Positions 1 to 11,844 of a stretch of 64,000 nucleotides of DNA are shown piece by piece. The notes beneath the pieces were generated by a model that saw nothing but the letters and a program-made list of their open reading frames with translations, made no database searches and was not told where the DNA came from. Origin of the DNA: Lindgomyces ingoldianus (taxonomy: Eukaryota; Ascomycota; Dothideomycetes; Pleosporales; Lindgomycetaceae); assembly GCF_010093535.1 (NCBI RefSeq), contig NW_022985165.1, positions 288,650 through 352,649 of the forward strand. The letters are read 5' to 3'. A program made the translations under genes and the position numbers. Every line of letters starts with the position of its first letter. Positions within the stretch are counted from its first letter, which is position 1.

Positions 1-2014
1 CATCGATCGGAATGCATCTCCTTTGAAACACACAGACTGAGGTTGAAACTCCCCGCTGCTGCGCCCGCCCTTCCCTGTGCAGTGGAACTGTCTGCTGCGC
101 GCCATTTGTGCGCTGGTTGCCTTGATTGCGGGGCTGGAAAGACTGGTACAACCACCGCCCACACTGCTGATGGCAGCCAGATACTGGAGTTTGTGACGAC
201 GAAGCAATACGCTGGATACGGGTGCCTCGGGGCCGCCGACGCCGGAGCATCTGCAGTCTCCATCTGCGTATCTGCCTGCGTATCCGCCGCCCAGGTTGGT
301 CCGCTCTGGGCGACTATCCGCGTTGCTAAGTGGTGAGATTCGAGAGTCAGGAGCAGGCTCACTAGAGGCCGAACGTTCTTTGACCAAAGCATGGAAGTAA
401 AAGTAAAATCTGCCGCCGGGTCGGGAACGTTTCCATTTTTAAATTTAAACGTAGCCAATGGCGACGGCAGAGGAGCGAATCCTGCGCTCTTTTCGGCCAC
501 TGGTGAAAGAAGTCGACGTCCAAGCATTCTTCTGACTTCATACATATTGGCCGACAGGGTCTGTCTGTCCTGATCCCCAGCACCCATATGCCGCGCTCTC
601 GGGATTCGTCAAATCTGTCCCACAGCATTGTGTTTCCTTTGCTTTTGTGTTCCCAAAACTAAACGCACTACGAACGGCACAATTATTACAGAAAGCAGTC
701 AAAATGATAGTGCGCTCTCCACACCATCAGACCTGCATTCCTGTTGCGCATGAATGCAGTAAAGTGCAGCAATCAAACCCTATCCACCGCCCGTATCCAT
801 AAGATATCGCATTTCGGTCACAACCTGATTGAGGAGATGGGCGGTTGTCACGCACTAGCCGCGCTCGCCGTGCTATTGGATTCATGAGGTCAACCAATAG
901 ACGCTCGGACGACGAATTCAAGGACAGGCCATGTTCGAGATGTTGTACCAGCGCGATCCCTTTCAGGACCAATTATGCTAATGCCGAGATCAAATTGCTT
1001 GTCGGGGCGCAAGAGCCTTACGGTGGTATAGGAATGGCAGCTTCGAGCAACGTCTAGGGATAGCGAAATATCTACCAATATTCAACACACGAAAAGGCCA
1101 TGGAACTTCATACGGGCAAGCATCCGTATTCTACAGGCGCAAAGACTATCACATCACCACTATATCCCAGGAAATTTAAATGATTAGCATATCCGGCCGC
1201 ATCCGTGACCCGGAAGGCTCTCCAGTGTCTTTCGCAGCAGTCCCCTTGCAACAAGGTGTGCTCCGACCACCACGGAATATTTCTCAAGATAGGAAGAATG
1301 AACGAACTTGTGGCCCTACGGCGAAGCAATCTCTGGGCGAATTATGGCCCTTGCCTGATATCGAGGTCGCCATTTCATCGAAATTCTGATTCAGAGCGTC
1401 CTGCGAGCCATCATCCCGCGCTTTCAATAAACCTTGACTACTGCAAAATGACTCTGCTGTGTCCCATCTCCCGCGCTCGGATACCAATCGTGTACGCATT
1501 AAAATTCTGTTCCTGTTCCATGTCTGAGAAACCATGTACATGCAGCCAAAATGTAAGAAGAAAATAGTCGTCAGTCATCCACTTTCACATGCACCCAAAA
1601 TATCGCCGTGTTGAGGTCGTTCCTCGCCCGTCATGTCCCTTAACGACGCCCTGATATGACCCATCCTCAAACCCGATAGTGCCATTTCCCAGCCTTCCCC
1701 TAATACCATTGCAAATTCCTTGCCTCGACGGGCATCCAGTCCAGGGCACCCACCAACGCCGTACGCTTCAGATCAAAATGAGGGATAGAGGCCAACGTCA
1801 TGTCTGAGTCTCTCGAGAGATGCCTTCCGAATTGAATCCGTAGGTGAGGAATGAGTAGGTGAAAATCCAATTAAACAGAGTAGAGTCTCGAACCCAAAGT
1901 TGAAAGAGAAGAAGTGCGCGCGCTTGAAAATCTCTAGGTTGAAGAAAATATCTGAGCACATTGTCCGTAGGGTGAACCAATGAAGAATGACTTGCTGACG
2001 CAGCGGACAGGTTG
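1..2014. other. Left-end intergenic stretch, no gene seen
   Basis: About 2 kb at the left edge in which I find no convincing coding region. All open frames are short, start at non-ATG codons or lack recognisable motifs, and no splice-linked set could be built. The right part probably holds the 3' UTR of the RING gene that ends at 2015. An exon of a gene lying mostly outside the window cannot be excluded. Confidence 0.5.
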
Positions 2015-4197
2015 CTATGCAAGTGTCTGTGAATTGGCTAAATCAGCGATATCTGGGGTTGTTGGCTGAGAACCATTTGTTGTCTTCTCATCCACTCCTT
2101 GGCTTCTACAAAGTGGGCAAGAATTGCGCCCGGTAGTGAGCCACTGCTACAGACATCAGCATACTGAGCCACATGGTGAAGTAGCAGTCAACTTACCTGA
2201 TCGATGCAAATTTTATGGAACAAGTGTCCGCATTTAATCAGTTTCCGTGCTGCCTCGTCCGCCTCAAAGTCGCACAGACAGACTAGACAACGTTGGTCAG
2301 CTGCAAGACGGAATGTCTCGCCGCCCTCAACAGCCTCCGCCACCAGAGTTCCACATTGCTCATGAATTAAGTACAGACCAGGGGCCGCAGCAACATCTTC
2401 TTCTGTGGCAACGGGGGGTTTGGCTGGCCCAAGCAAAGTAGAGAGAAGAAGCATATCCTCGTACGTCGGCGAATCAGTGAAAAGACTAGGGGTCGTAAGG
2501 ATAGGATGATTCTCAGGGTAGCTGCCTCCTAACACATAGATGATCCAGCTTCTTGAACCCTCCCCTGGATTATGATCAGGTTCAACAACGCCATTCCTGC
2601 GAGAAGCACCAGAACCAAACCTGGTGAAGTCAGATTCGCTTAATCGTCGTTGGCGGGGAGTCCGCTGTGGACGTTGAGGCTCCTCTGCGGTGGGTTCCAA
2701 GCTCGAGCCTGTAGCCCTTCGGATGAAGCGCCTGCGGCGCGAGGGGGCAGTTGATTGAACGGTTGGTGAGGGAGGGGTAGTTGAAAGGGTTGGCGTGGTT
2801 GTTCCAGACGACACAGCAGAGAGTCTTGAGCTGGCAGGAGTAGTCGGAGGGGGAAGAGGTCCAGAAGGAGAGTCAGCGAGCGTAGACCACGGACGAGGGC
2901 GATCCGGAGAACGGTAATGCCGCTGGCTATCATAATTAGATGGGAAGGTGTTCATGCCACCCATCGACGCACGTCGGCGATGGCTAAACCTTGTGGCGTT
3001 TGGCGGCTGTCGTAACATTCCATCCATGGTGTTTTCGCCAGGAGAAGCTAGAGGAGTCGGAAAGCTGGATAGGGCGTCCAGGAAAGGAGGAATATTGCTG
3101 TCATCATTGGCTGGGTTGTTGGCTGGGTTGATGGTCCTGATGCCGACGATGATGATAGGCACCATCCTATCATCGCCATCTTCCTCGTCTCCGTTTCGAT
3201 GCTCAGATGCGGGGCCACTCCCCTGACTGACTGAGCGTGAAGAAGATTCATTTCTCTGACTCCCTGCAGAAGAGCCAAATCGGAACATCCTGAAGAAGTT
3301 CAGCGGTATAGGACTACCACCCGGAGTCTCTGGCCCTTCTTCGTTGTCATTCCCGCTTTGCCTCAACGCCGACGCTAGCCTCCCATTCTGGAGGGCTTGA
3401 AGGAAGCTATCGAACGTTCCATCTTCACTATCGCCCGCTACGCTTCGGGCCTCAGATACCGCTCTGTGGTCGTTGCCCATGAGTGAAGCCGCCGTTATCG
3501 CTGCCGCTGCAGAGAGCAGCCGTGACAGCACGGCAGCCTGATCATCTTCCTGCCGCAAAGGTGATCGTCTCCTACGTAATGAGCTTGCCATGCTTCGGAT
3601 ACCTCTGTCAGGCCTAAGGGATGATATCATCGACGGCCTGCCAGCCCTTCGTGAGGAACTTAGCCGTGGTATGTGGGTATGCGAGTGTTCGGCGTGGGTG
3701 TTGCTCGGAAGATCGTCAGAGTTGAGGTCGAGATCGGGCACTTGGACTCGTGGCCGGAAAGCGCTACGTTCATATCCAGTGCTAGCCGTGTGCCGAAGAG
3801 TGGAACGTGACGCAGAGGGAAGGGACGACAGGGACGAGGAAGCATAGGGTGACTCAGCATCTCGAGATCTGCTTGACGTGCCGCGAGAGAACAGGCTCGG
3901 GAAGGTGGGGAGAGATGAGCGAACCCTGGTGATCCGGGAGCGGCGCCGTGCGAGGTTGCCCGCACTGGAAGCCGGCCCAGACGAACCCGCATCTGAGCGA
4001 TCGCTGTGAGTAGAGAGGAGATTGAGTGGGTTGAAGCGCTGAGACGCTGTCCTGGAGGACCACGATGGCGGGGGCTGCAGCAACTCTGGAATAGAACCAT
4101 CATCTTGCGGCGGGCTCCGCGAGGGCACCCATGATGTCGGGCGGGCTCTAAGGCGGGGGCGCGAGTCCTGAGTGCCTCTTGAGCTGGCTTGACCCAT
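2015..4197 (-). CDS. RING-H2 finger protein, probable E3 ubiquitin ligase
   Basis: Two exons, 4197-2197 and 2143-2015, with a 53-nt intron in phase 0 that splits the RING finger; 709 residues. The C-terminal RING-H2 reads C637-x2-C640-x15-C656-x-H658-x2-H661-x2-C664-x11-C676-x2-C679. The last Cys pair (CPLC) lies in exon 2, so the unspliced frame would lack a complete RING. Residues 1-630 are Ser/Pro/Arg-rich and look disordered. The N-terminus MGQASS fits the N-myristoylation pattern (Gly2, Ser6), so membrane attachment is possible. RING-H2 proteins typically pass ubiquitin from an E2 enzyme to substrates; the substrate is unknown here. The gene is divergent from rrn11, with about 380 bp between starts. 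Confidence 0.88.
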
Positions 4198-4578
4198 CGT
4201 GAAAGGCCGTCCCGGCTGGGGAGGGAGGCCGTCGAAGAATACAGTGAAGTTGAGGGTGTGGTGATGTGTGAATTAGCCTTGGGACCCGGCTGTGATGTCG
4301 ATAGCAGATGCAATGTGCCTAGCGCGCCGAGCCTTCCTTATTTGGCGCAGGGTGGAGCAGGGGTGCGGTAACGTGACCAGGTACGAGCAGCCACTCACAC
4401 CGCCATCTCTCACCCGCAATGGTTGGTCTTTTCAGCTCACGCCGTGGCCTGCTCCTCTCGTTTTTCATTTTGCGCGCATCATGAGACACACTCGTCATCG
4501 CTGCCGCTGACGGCCCTCCCATCATCTGCACGCCGTGCTGGCCGTGCTTGATTGCCTAGTCCTTAAAAAAACACAAAC
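4198..4578. promoter_or_regulatory. Shared divergent promoter region of the RING gene and rrn11
   Basis: About 380 bp separate the two start codons of oppositely transcribed genes, so both promoters must lie here. No specific operator could be assigned by eye. Confidence 0.5.
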
Positions 4579-5907
4579 ATGCACTACTTTGCAGGTCACC
4601 ACCAGCCTGGCCAGCAAACGACTCAGTCGTTGCGGGCCAGCCAATATAAGCCCTCGAGGAAACGGAAACGCGACGAGGATGTCGAAGAGCCTCCAATTAC
4701 CTCCGGCCAAGACCCGATAGGCTCACAGGCAACCCCAAACGCGCAATCACAGGCCTCATTTGCCCCCCAGGAAGCCGCCCAGCTGCGTGTCGCAGGTCTA
4801 TTGCCTGGAAATGCATTTGAGATTCCACCACCGCCTTTCCCCCATGCCTCTGTACGGATATCAAGAGACCACTTTAACTACACAAACGTCCAGAAGGAAC
4901 TCGCTGGCCTGCATCCTTCTGTTTTCGCTGTAAATGCAACCTCGAAGAGCCAGCCCCTGTGTCGGAAGAGTGAGAAGCCTGCATTGAGACAGACGCACCT
5001 CGGTGTTTTAACCACAGTCCTGCATCACTGTTTACTCGAGGGAGATTATCAGCGCGCAGGAAGAGCATGGGGCATGATTCTAAGGTCCCAGATCGCTGGA
5101 CGGCCCATAGATGTACGAAACCATGACCGCTGGGGCATTGGCGCAGAAATATTGCTTCGTCGGAGCCCCCTAAACCAATTCACTCACGGCGAAAATGACC
5201 AGGAGAGCGCCCAAATCCCCGGTAATAAGCAATCTTCGACTGATAAAGACTTTTATACAGAGCGAGGATTTGAACTCGCAAGAGAGTATTATGAGCGTCT
5301 AATAGTCCAATTTCCCAACCGGAAACTGCACCCTCACAGAGTGGATGAGCTGACATTTTACCCGGCTATGTTCTCCCTTTGGATATATGAGGTCTGCGAA
5401 AAAAGCAAGCGTGCACACACGCGGGCTGAAGAAAAAATACACAACTCGGCGAATAGCAGTACTTCTTTTGGCGAAGACACCACCATGGCTTCGTCTGTGG
5501 AAGTTCGTGCTCAGGACTCTATTGTTAAGATGGAAGAGCTTCGCCAAGCAAGGGAGATCAAGGATAGGCTCGATCAACTCGTCATCTCGCCACCTTTTGA
5601 CAAAAGGGGTGATCTGCTGGAGTTACGAGGCATGGTTGGGCTCTGGATTGGCGACCTGATTCTTGGAGAGAGTTTCATGACATACGGTGAGACCGATTGG
5701 GGCTCGGACTCGGGCGAAAACAAACCGACCTCACAATCAATAGCAGAAAGGTTTACAAGGTGTATAGAGAATCGAAAGGAGCTCGAACAGGCCCAGGAAT
5801 TCCTGTATCGTGCCCAGCAAGGCGGGCGACGAGTGGAGCATAGCATACGAGGCGCCGAGAGAAGGGTTAAAGCCATCACAGACCAGATCGCTGAGTGTGG
5901 CTTATGA
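4579..5907 (+). CDS. rrn11: RNA polymerase I-specific initiation factor Rrn11 (core factor subunit)
   Basis: Single exon, 442 residues, starting at ATG 4579. Rrn11 is the TAF1A-like subunit of the core factor, which recruits RNA polymerase I to the rDNA promoter in the nucleolus. The family signature block around residues 135-170 contains HLGVLTTVLHHCLLEGDYQR followed by RAGRAWGMILRSQ; this helical TPR-like segment is characteristic of fungal Rrn11. A basic stretch KRKR near residues 28-31 is a likely nuclear localisation signal. Helical segments with conserved YYERL and YPAMFSLWI motifs follow, and the C-terminus looks like coiled coil. No intron is needed. The assignment rests on recalled family features; the length is normal for filamentous fungi. 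Confidence 0.85.
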   Translation: MHYFAGHHQPGQQTTQSLRASQYKPSRKRKRDEDVEEPPITSGQDPIGSQATPNAQSQASFAPQEAAQLRVAGLLPGNAFEIPPPPFPHASVRISRDHFNYTNVQKELAGLHPSVFAVNATSKSQPLCRKSEKPALRQTHLGVLTTVLHHCLLEGDYQRAGRAWGMILRSQIAGRPIDVRNHDRWGIGAEILLRRSPLNQFTHGENDQESAQIPGNKQSSTDKDFYTERGFELAREYYERLIVQFPNRKLHPHRVDELTFYPAMFSLWIYEVCEKSKRAHTRAEEKIHNSANSSTSFGEDTTMASSVEVRAQDSIVKMEELRQAREIKDRLDQLVISPPFDKRGDLLELRGMVGLWIGDLILGESFMTYGETDWGSDSGENKPTSQSIAERFTRCIENRKELEQAQEFLYRAQQGGRRVEHSIRGAERRVKAITDQIAECGL

Positions 5908-6401
5908 GGAACAAAAAACCTACGCGAGGTGAAAATTTGGACCAACCTAGTCCCTACCATGCGATGTACCGAAGATGTCTCTGGCTACTACCTCCGATAT
6001 TGCTATGAGTTAGAGTGCTGGTGACAGCTGTTGGTTGTTATGGTACCTTGATGCCAGCTTGTCTCTGCCGCTGTGCTGGCTGACATGATACACACGCACA
6101 CTTCTGTCGAGAATAGGTCTTACTGAGTGAAGATGTAGGAACCCTCGTCACCAAAGGCTTCGGGTCCTTTACAGAAGCTCTAGACAAGTACAACATGATA
6201 CTGCATAATGCAGAACATGACGGAGTAAGTGTCCACCTGCTAACCCCTATTAGATTCAAGGAGAACACCAAAGGGATCTAAATTTTTGTTCTAGAGTACC
6301 CCTCTATCATGTCCTATGTCAGGTAATCGGACTTAATGTAATAGAACCACTATGCATATCTTTCACAAAGAAGAAACCGCCACTGCTCCCCCTCCCCTTC
6401 A
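5908..6401. other. Convergent intergenic region
   Basis: About 490 bp between two converging genes, presumably both 3' UTRs and polyadenylation signals. No gene seen. Confidence 0.5.
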
Positions 6402-7631
6402 TCAGGCTCCGACCCCCTCAACCTCCACGCCTCCAATCCACACCTTCTTCACATTCCGACTCTCCCTCACGTCCCTCACAGGATCACCCTTTACTAACAC
6501 TAGATCCGCCCTCATCCCCACCTTAACAACCCCTCTATCCTCTAATCCCCAGACCCTTGCAGGCTCCACAGTCGCCGCTCTCAACGCCTCGACACTACTC
6601 AATCCCGCCTCCACCAACAATTCCAACTCCTCATGAAGACTAGTTCCAAACGGCACTGTCGCAACAATCCCCGGCTGCAAATTCGCATCGGTGCCGGCTA
6701 GAATCGGAACCCTCTTCCTCCGCAACTCCGCGGCCGTCGCTAACGACGCGTTAAACGAAGATGTCGAAGATTGAGTATCCGCAATCGCCTTCATGATCGC
6801 CAAAGTGGGCACGACAGCCCTTCCGTTCTTCTTGATCTCCTCGGCGATGGTGCAGGTAATCGGCTTGTCCAAGGGCGAATGATGGATCTGATCAACGCCC
6901 GCTGTGACCGCTTGACTATACGCCGAGAAAGTCGCGGCATGGCAGACGACTTTCTTACCGAAACTATGAGACTCAATGACTAACGCGTTCAGCGTATCCT
7001 GCGAAAGCCCGGGCGCTTCAGCAATAAGCTTGATATAGTCCGGACGACTCTGCATCTGCAACTGGGTCCAACGCACAGCATCACTAGAATTATGCACAAG
7101 CAGCACGCCGGTATGGTCCACGAACGACGTCAGGTTCCCATGCGCACTCCCCGGTGCGGCTGCGGGTGCAGAACTGCGAAACACGTTTGTCAATCCCGTG
7201 TGATTCTGTAAACTCGCGCACTGTGCGGCAGAGAAACACGCCATTGTCATACCCGTCGTGACCCCCCAGCGAGCCAACTGTTGCAGGTGTGTGATATTTG
7301 TGGGATGGACATGCGAGTCTATAAGACCGGGTAGGAGAACGTGGCCGCTCGCGTTAAAGTGTTCTGCATCTTTGATGTTGTCGGTAATGTGGGAGCCGGA
7401 GATGACAATGGTGGTTGGGGCGCTGAGACCGTGGCCGTTGAAGATGCGTACATCTGTGAGGGCGAGTTTGCGGGGTGGGGAAGCCGTCCTACGGAAAGCG
7501 TTGTTTTGCGCAGCGATGATGGAAGGGTCTTCTAACTGGATATTTGCATGGCCGTGTCCGATATGGCCAGGGCAGGAGAGGACGAAGGTGGAGAGTGAAA
7601 TAAGAGAGCACAAGGAGAGGATGGGAAGCAT
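6402..7631 (-). CDS. Secreted amidohydrolase-family metal-dependent hydrolase
   Basis: Single exon, 409 residues, ATG at 7631. The first 20 residues (MLPILSLCSLISLSTFVLSC) form a signal peptide, so the enzyme is probably secreted. Amidohydrolase features appear in order: the HxH metal site in GLIDSHVHPTN, a possible bridging Lys in DYIKLIAEAP, His in VVCHAATFSA and DQIHHSP, and the catalytic Asp in AGTDANLQPG. The C-terminal strand (GMRADLVLVKGDP) completes the composite beta-sandwich. It resembles the imidazolonepropionase/prolidase-like branch of the superfamily. The substrate is not predictable from sequence. The next gene, a C6 transcription factor, lies about 2.3 kb upstream on the same strand and could be a local regulator, but nothing shows that. 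Confidence 0.85.
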   Translation of the reverse strand: MLPILSLCSLISLSTFVLSCPGHIGHGHANIQLEDPSIIAAQNNAFRRTASPPRKLALTDVRIFNGHGLSAPTTIVISGSHITDNIKDAEHFNASGHVLLPGLIDSHVHPTNITHLQQLARWGVTTGMTMACFSAAQCASLQNHTGLTNVFRSSAPAAAPGSAHGNLTSFVDHTGVLLVHNSSDAVRWTQLQMQSRPDYIKLIAEAPGLSQDTLNALVIESHSFGKKVVCHAATFSAYSQAVTAGVDQIHHSPLDKPITCTIAEEIKKNGRAVVPTLAIMKAIADTQSSTSSFNASLATAAELRRKRVPILAGTDANLQPGIVATVPFGTSLHEELELLVEAGLSSVEALRAATVEPARVWGLEDRGVVKVGMRADLVLVKGDPVRDVRESRNVKKVWIGGVEVEGVGA

Positions 7632-8183
7632 CTTGAACAGAATAAAAACTAGATTACTGCCTTGTTAATAGGTTGAACGTGCAATCAGCACATGCATCCT
7701 CTTTTATACCTCCTGCCGCCATCTTTCTCACGGACTTCAATCCTTGATACTCATAACTGAACGAGTTAGCCACGCGATTGAGAATGGGGCTGAAGGCTTC
7801 ACAAACCCCTTCTCTTCGTCTTCTAAATACACTCTGAGGGTCCAATGGGGCTATAAAATTATGTCTGGATTCAATTGGACGAAAGGAAGTGCACAGGCCA
7901 ACAAGCAGACGCTCACAGAGCCGCAAACGGCCCCCAGAGTCTCCTGAACCGGTTAGCACTGCGACCACGTGATTAGAAATGAGCTGATGGATACGCAAAG
8001 GTAGATCCATTTGTGGGGAGATTTTCAATCAAGGACGGACTTTGGCAAAGCTAGCCTGTGGTATGTTTGAATATGGAGCATCGAGGAGGGATTTGAAACA
8101 GGATATCATTTCCACGCTCCCACAGCCCCCAGACCATACTCAGGGGCCCTGTCCCTTTGCTATTCCACCTATTCCATCTATCA
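7632..8183. other. Intergenic region
   Basis: 550 bp between the amidohydrolase start and the 3' end of the next minus-strand gene; probably the amidohydrolase promoter. A minus-strand open frame here (7654-8028) has no recognisable domain and was not accepted. Confidence 0.45.
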
Positions 8184-9908
8184 TCATAAAAATTCCCCTC
8201 CAAGCACCTCCCCTGCTAACCTTGGGTTCCCGTCAATCCACCTCTTCCGACTCCTCAGCGCTAATCGAATCCCTTTAGCATACCCAATCTTCAACAGAGC
8301 ATCCAAAATCCATTTTCTCCTCCGATTATCCAATTCCACGCCTTCTGCGAAATTGCAGACATGCAGCGCGCGCATGAGGAAGAATGCGGAGAGTCCGGAG
8401 TTATTGGTGTGGGGTGCGATAGGGGGAAAGGCGTTGAGAGTGCCGCGGGGGGAGATAGTGCCGAGCATGTAGGGAGTGGCGGCGCTGACGTCGTCGATGG
8501 TGGAGAGGAGGGAGGCACGGAGGAGGGAGAGGGAAGCAGAAGGGGAATGTGAGGAGCTTTGGTGGAATGGAAGAACTTTGATGAGCGTTTGTAGGAGAGC
8601 TATCAGTGAGCACCAGTATGCTATCCAGAGCGCACTTTGATGAATATCTCTAAAGATGATGAATTTTGGCGGAAACGGGCGGTCGGAGTCTGTTTCAGTA
8701 GGTGATAAGGAGGGTGCGGGAAGTGTTTCGTACTTCCAATCCGCGGGTAGGGACTCTGGCCATGAGAGTAGTTGATCTTTAATCAGCAGCGCGGATTCGA
8801 TAGCTTTGTTCAACTCAACTCCAGATGTTGATGTCGTCCCCGCCCGCAACTCCTGTAAACCAGCGCGTATCCTTCCAGAAATTAGGGAGACGCTTCTTAG
8901 CAGCAAGAAGATGTGCGCTCGCACTGGAATTGGGCCAAAGACTTGAATTTCCGCACTCGAGCTCTTTGCAGACGTCGTCTCTGCATCTAAAGACTCAATC
9001 TGTCGTCTCGCTTGAATTAGTCTCGATAAGCTCTGTCCGATTGGCGAGTCCAGATGTTGCCCTTTCCGCATCTCGATTATGGCGTTTAGTCCGCCTTCAT
9101 GTGGACCCCAGGGGTCTTTTGTAGCGCCGGTGTACACCTGGTATATTCTCAGCTATCCCATTCCGGAAGTACTACCACTGTTCCCAAATGATAGCAGAGC
9201 AGATTAGCTCATAGCACCAAAAACCTCTACCTACCTCATAGTTCTGCAACAACACTCCCGCTGTCAACGTCCCCACACTCCTCTTCTCTCTCTCCTCCCC
9301 CAACGCCCTCGCCAAGCTCTTCAAAGCCATCCCATACCTCTTCCTACTCTCAAACCTCAAGTGCTCTAAATTCGATATATTCGCCATATACACCATAGCA
9401 GTAGCGGAAAGCGCGTCTAGCAAACATCCCTCTCGTGGAGCCTTCGCCGCCATCTCGGGGAGAAACTCAAGATAGAGTGTGCGATCGCGAAGAGGGATGG
9501 AGCAGAAATTGAAGAAATAGAATGCGATGGATTGTTGGTCCCAGTCTGTGCGTAGAAGGGGTAACATCACGGGTTGGATGATACCTGTCCTGGTGCTAGC
9601 TACAGGTGTAGAGCTGGAAGCAACTGCAGTCGTTGCGGATTGCTGAGATGCACCTGCATCTGTCGTCCTAACCGCAACCGTCGTCATCGTCATATTGCGA
9701 AATAACATATCGCTATCATCGCGATATCCAGGGCACATTCTTCCTCCTCTTCGACAGCGCTCGCAGCCTGGTTTGGCTTCATCGCACTAGATGGATGGAC
9801 GTTACCTCTGTCTAGCTTAAGGATATATTTCGAGACGGAGAGGAATACTTTGACTTTTGATTTTCGGCACGCATGGCAGCCTGTGCTCCATTGTCGGCGC
9901 TGAGCCAT
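8184..9908 (-). CDS. Zn(2)Cys(6) fungal-specific transcription factor
   Basis: Three exons, 9908-9849, 9786-9235 and 9137-8184, with introns of 62 and 97 nt, all phase 0; 521 residues. The binuclear zinc cluster is assembled across intron 1: C11-x2-C14-x6-C21-x6-C28-x2-C31-x6-C38, exactly the Gal4-type spacing. The rest, including the FYFFNF block and AMVYMANISN, is a helical fungal regulatory domain of the PF11951-like type. The third exon starts VYTGATKDPWGPHEGG, which fits that family's conserved W..H..G stretch. It is a nuclear DNA-binding regulator; target genes are unknown. The exon-1 ATG lies only 30 nt before the first zinc ligand, so the start is secure. Confidence 0.88.
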
Positions 9909-10742
9909 GGTTCCAGGTATTCGACGACTGGAATCATGGTAGGTGGGTTCGTGAGGTTTCCGGCCCCTGGATAAGATACGACAGTCATGTCAGGCCTCGG
10001 ATGACAATGACGTCGAGACATCTCCGGAATTCTAAAGTCATCTTCAATTAATCCAACTATCGACTAGAAATTTGATCTTAACAGACTTCTTTTGCTTTCC
10101 TGTGAGGGGAATTCGGAGGTTGATCTCCTAAAATTGAGCAAACATTCAACGTCACGTCCAACAAGAATGTATTAACATATTTCCTCTCTCGATTACGCGG
10201 CTACCTATATGCGCCTTTTGCAACTACCGCTAGCTTACAGAACTGCACCGGCGCATGGAAAGCTCGCTCTAAAATCCATTCCGATCCAAGACCACGCGTC
10301 TTCTTCTGCATCTCGCAGCCTTTCTCACACTTATGGTCAGACCTCCCTAGTCCGATGTACAAAGGAGATTCGTGAGCAGTGCTATTAATTACAGTCATGT
10401 CTGCCGTCCCTGTATCCCGCGGGTTGTCCTGAAGAAAAGAATCGACCTAAGCCGCCAAAATGAATTTGACCCGCACCGACGAATGACGAAGAACATGCAA
10501 GAAAGAAATAGACGGTAGAATTTTGTAAGGAGAAGTGAATATTCGCGGGGGGTGGGGAGTTTGATGAAAGCCGTCGATAAGTGTTGAGAAGACCTAGAAG
10601 GAAAACGATGCTCGGTGTGTATGTAATACGGTTCCATACCATAATTCACACCGAAGATCGTCATCCATCACATGCTTACATATCGAAAAAATGCCGACAA
10701 TTCATTCATCCTCAGCCGCGACGAGCAAGTGCGTCAAGCGCA
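9909..10742. other. Intergenic region
   Basis: About 830 bp upstream of the C6 factor, running to the 3' end of the next minus-strand gene. Only short, motif-free open frames are seen. It should contain the C6 factor promoter. Confidence 0.5.
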
Positions 10743-11844
10743 TTAATGATACCGAGGCGGTGTTCCCTGCCCATTTGGTACGTTGGCGTTTTGCGGGGGG
10801 ATTCCAGCGCCGGAACCCCCCCGGCCCTGAAACTCCATTTCCCTCCTCATGAGGTCCAGAGTTGCAGGGAAGTAGGGCTCGACGCCAAACGTCCGCAGAT
10901 AAGATGCCGTCTTCTCAATGCGCTTGATCTCCCTCTGCACGTTCCACTCCTCGCCCTCGCCGAAGCGGCCCCGCACGACCTCGACCATGGCATTGTCTAG
11001 CCTGCCATAGAAGTCTCGACGGGCTCCGATGTCTGCTGCGTCGCCGCTGTCGAGGCCGCCGTGCGAGTTGAGGTTGCCGCCGAGCTTGAGTACAAGATCG
11101 AAGGCGTGACGCGGGCCGGCGGGGAGCAGCGACAGACGCTGGATGTCGGGGATGAACTTGAGCATGGCGGAGGCGAAGTGGGCCGAGGAAATGGAGTCAT
11201 TGAGGTCGTCCTGGAGACGGTGGAGGTCGAAATTCACGATAGTGATCTTGCGATCGAGCTGTGCGTTGAGCGTGGCGGCGGCGTCCGGGGTAGTAGTGTC
11301 CATGACTTTAGCAATCGAGGGCGGGACGTCTGGGGGATAATTGTTAGCTCATGGGATGACACCCAAGGGGGGGGGTGCAATGGTGCATACCGGGTCTCAG
11401 GCCTCGCTTGTCGATCCAGCCGTGGACCTCTGCGCGCTGCTGCTCCAACTGCTCGACCCACGCCTGCATGTCGGCCAGCTGGCTCTCCAATTGCTCGATC
11501 TTCTCCGTGTACGGCCGCACTGCCTGGTTGAAAGCCTGTGCAAGCAGATCCGGCATGGGCTCGGTCTTGCCTCCCGACATGGGCGGGGTCGGGTTGTTCA
11601 TGATGGGCATGGCATTGTGGCCACCATTCTGCATGCTCGGTCGTGGATAAGCTTCTTGCGGGGCCTGCGGGCGTGGATACATGTCCTTGTCCTTGTCCTT
11701 GTCCTTGTCGTCAGTGGGCGAGGTGAGGGGCTGCGAGTTGCGCGAAGACTCGGGCTGCTTCTCGTAGTCGTCGTATGATTGGGAGCGGGGCGGGGGGTCG
11801 TTGTCAACGTAGCTGTTGGCACGGGAGCGACGCTTGAAGAACAT
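10743..11844 (-). CDS. Conserved-looking coiled-coil protein of unknown function
   Basis: Two exons, 11844-11391 and 11329-10743, joined across a 61-nt intron (phase 1); 346 residues. Residues 1-90 are polar and low-complexity, with an Asp-Lys run (DKDKDKDKD) encoded by a 6-nt repeat at 11681-11709. A coiled coil follows at about residues 105-145 (KIEQLESQLADMQAWVEQLEQQ). The second half is helical and ends in a Gly/Pro-rich tail. No catalytic motif is visible and I do not recognise the family. The reading frame closes exactly across the splice and the helical part looks constrained, so it is probably a real gene. Confidence 0.7.

Noticed and set aside
3660..4313. 217-codon minus-strand frame overlapping the RING gene
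   Set aside because: Alternative frame of the Ser/Pro/Arg-rich RING N-terminus; no ATG advantage or domain.
7654..8028. 124-codon minus-strand frame upstream of the amidohydrolase
   Set aside because: No motif, lies in the expected promoter, composition not protein-like.
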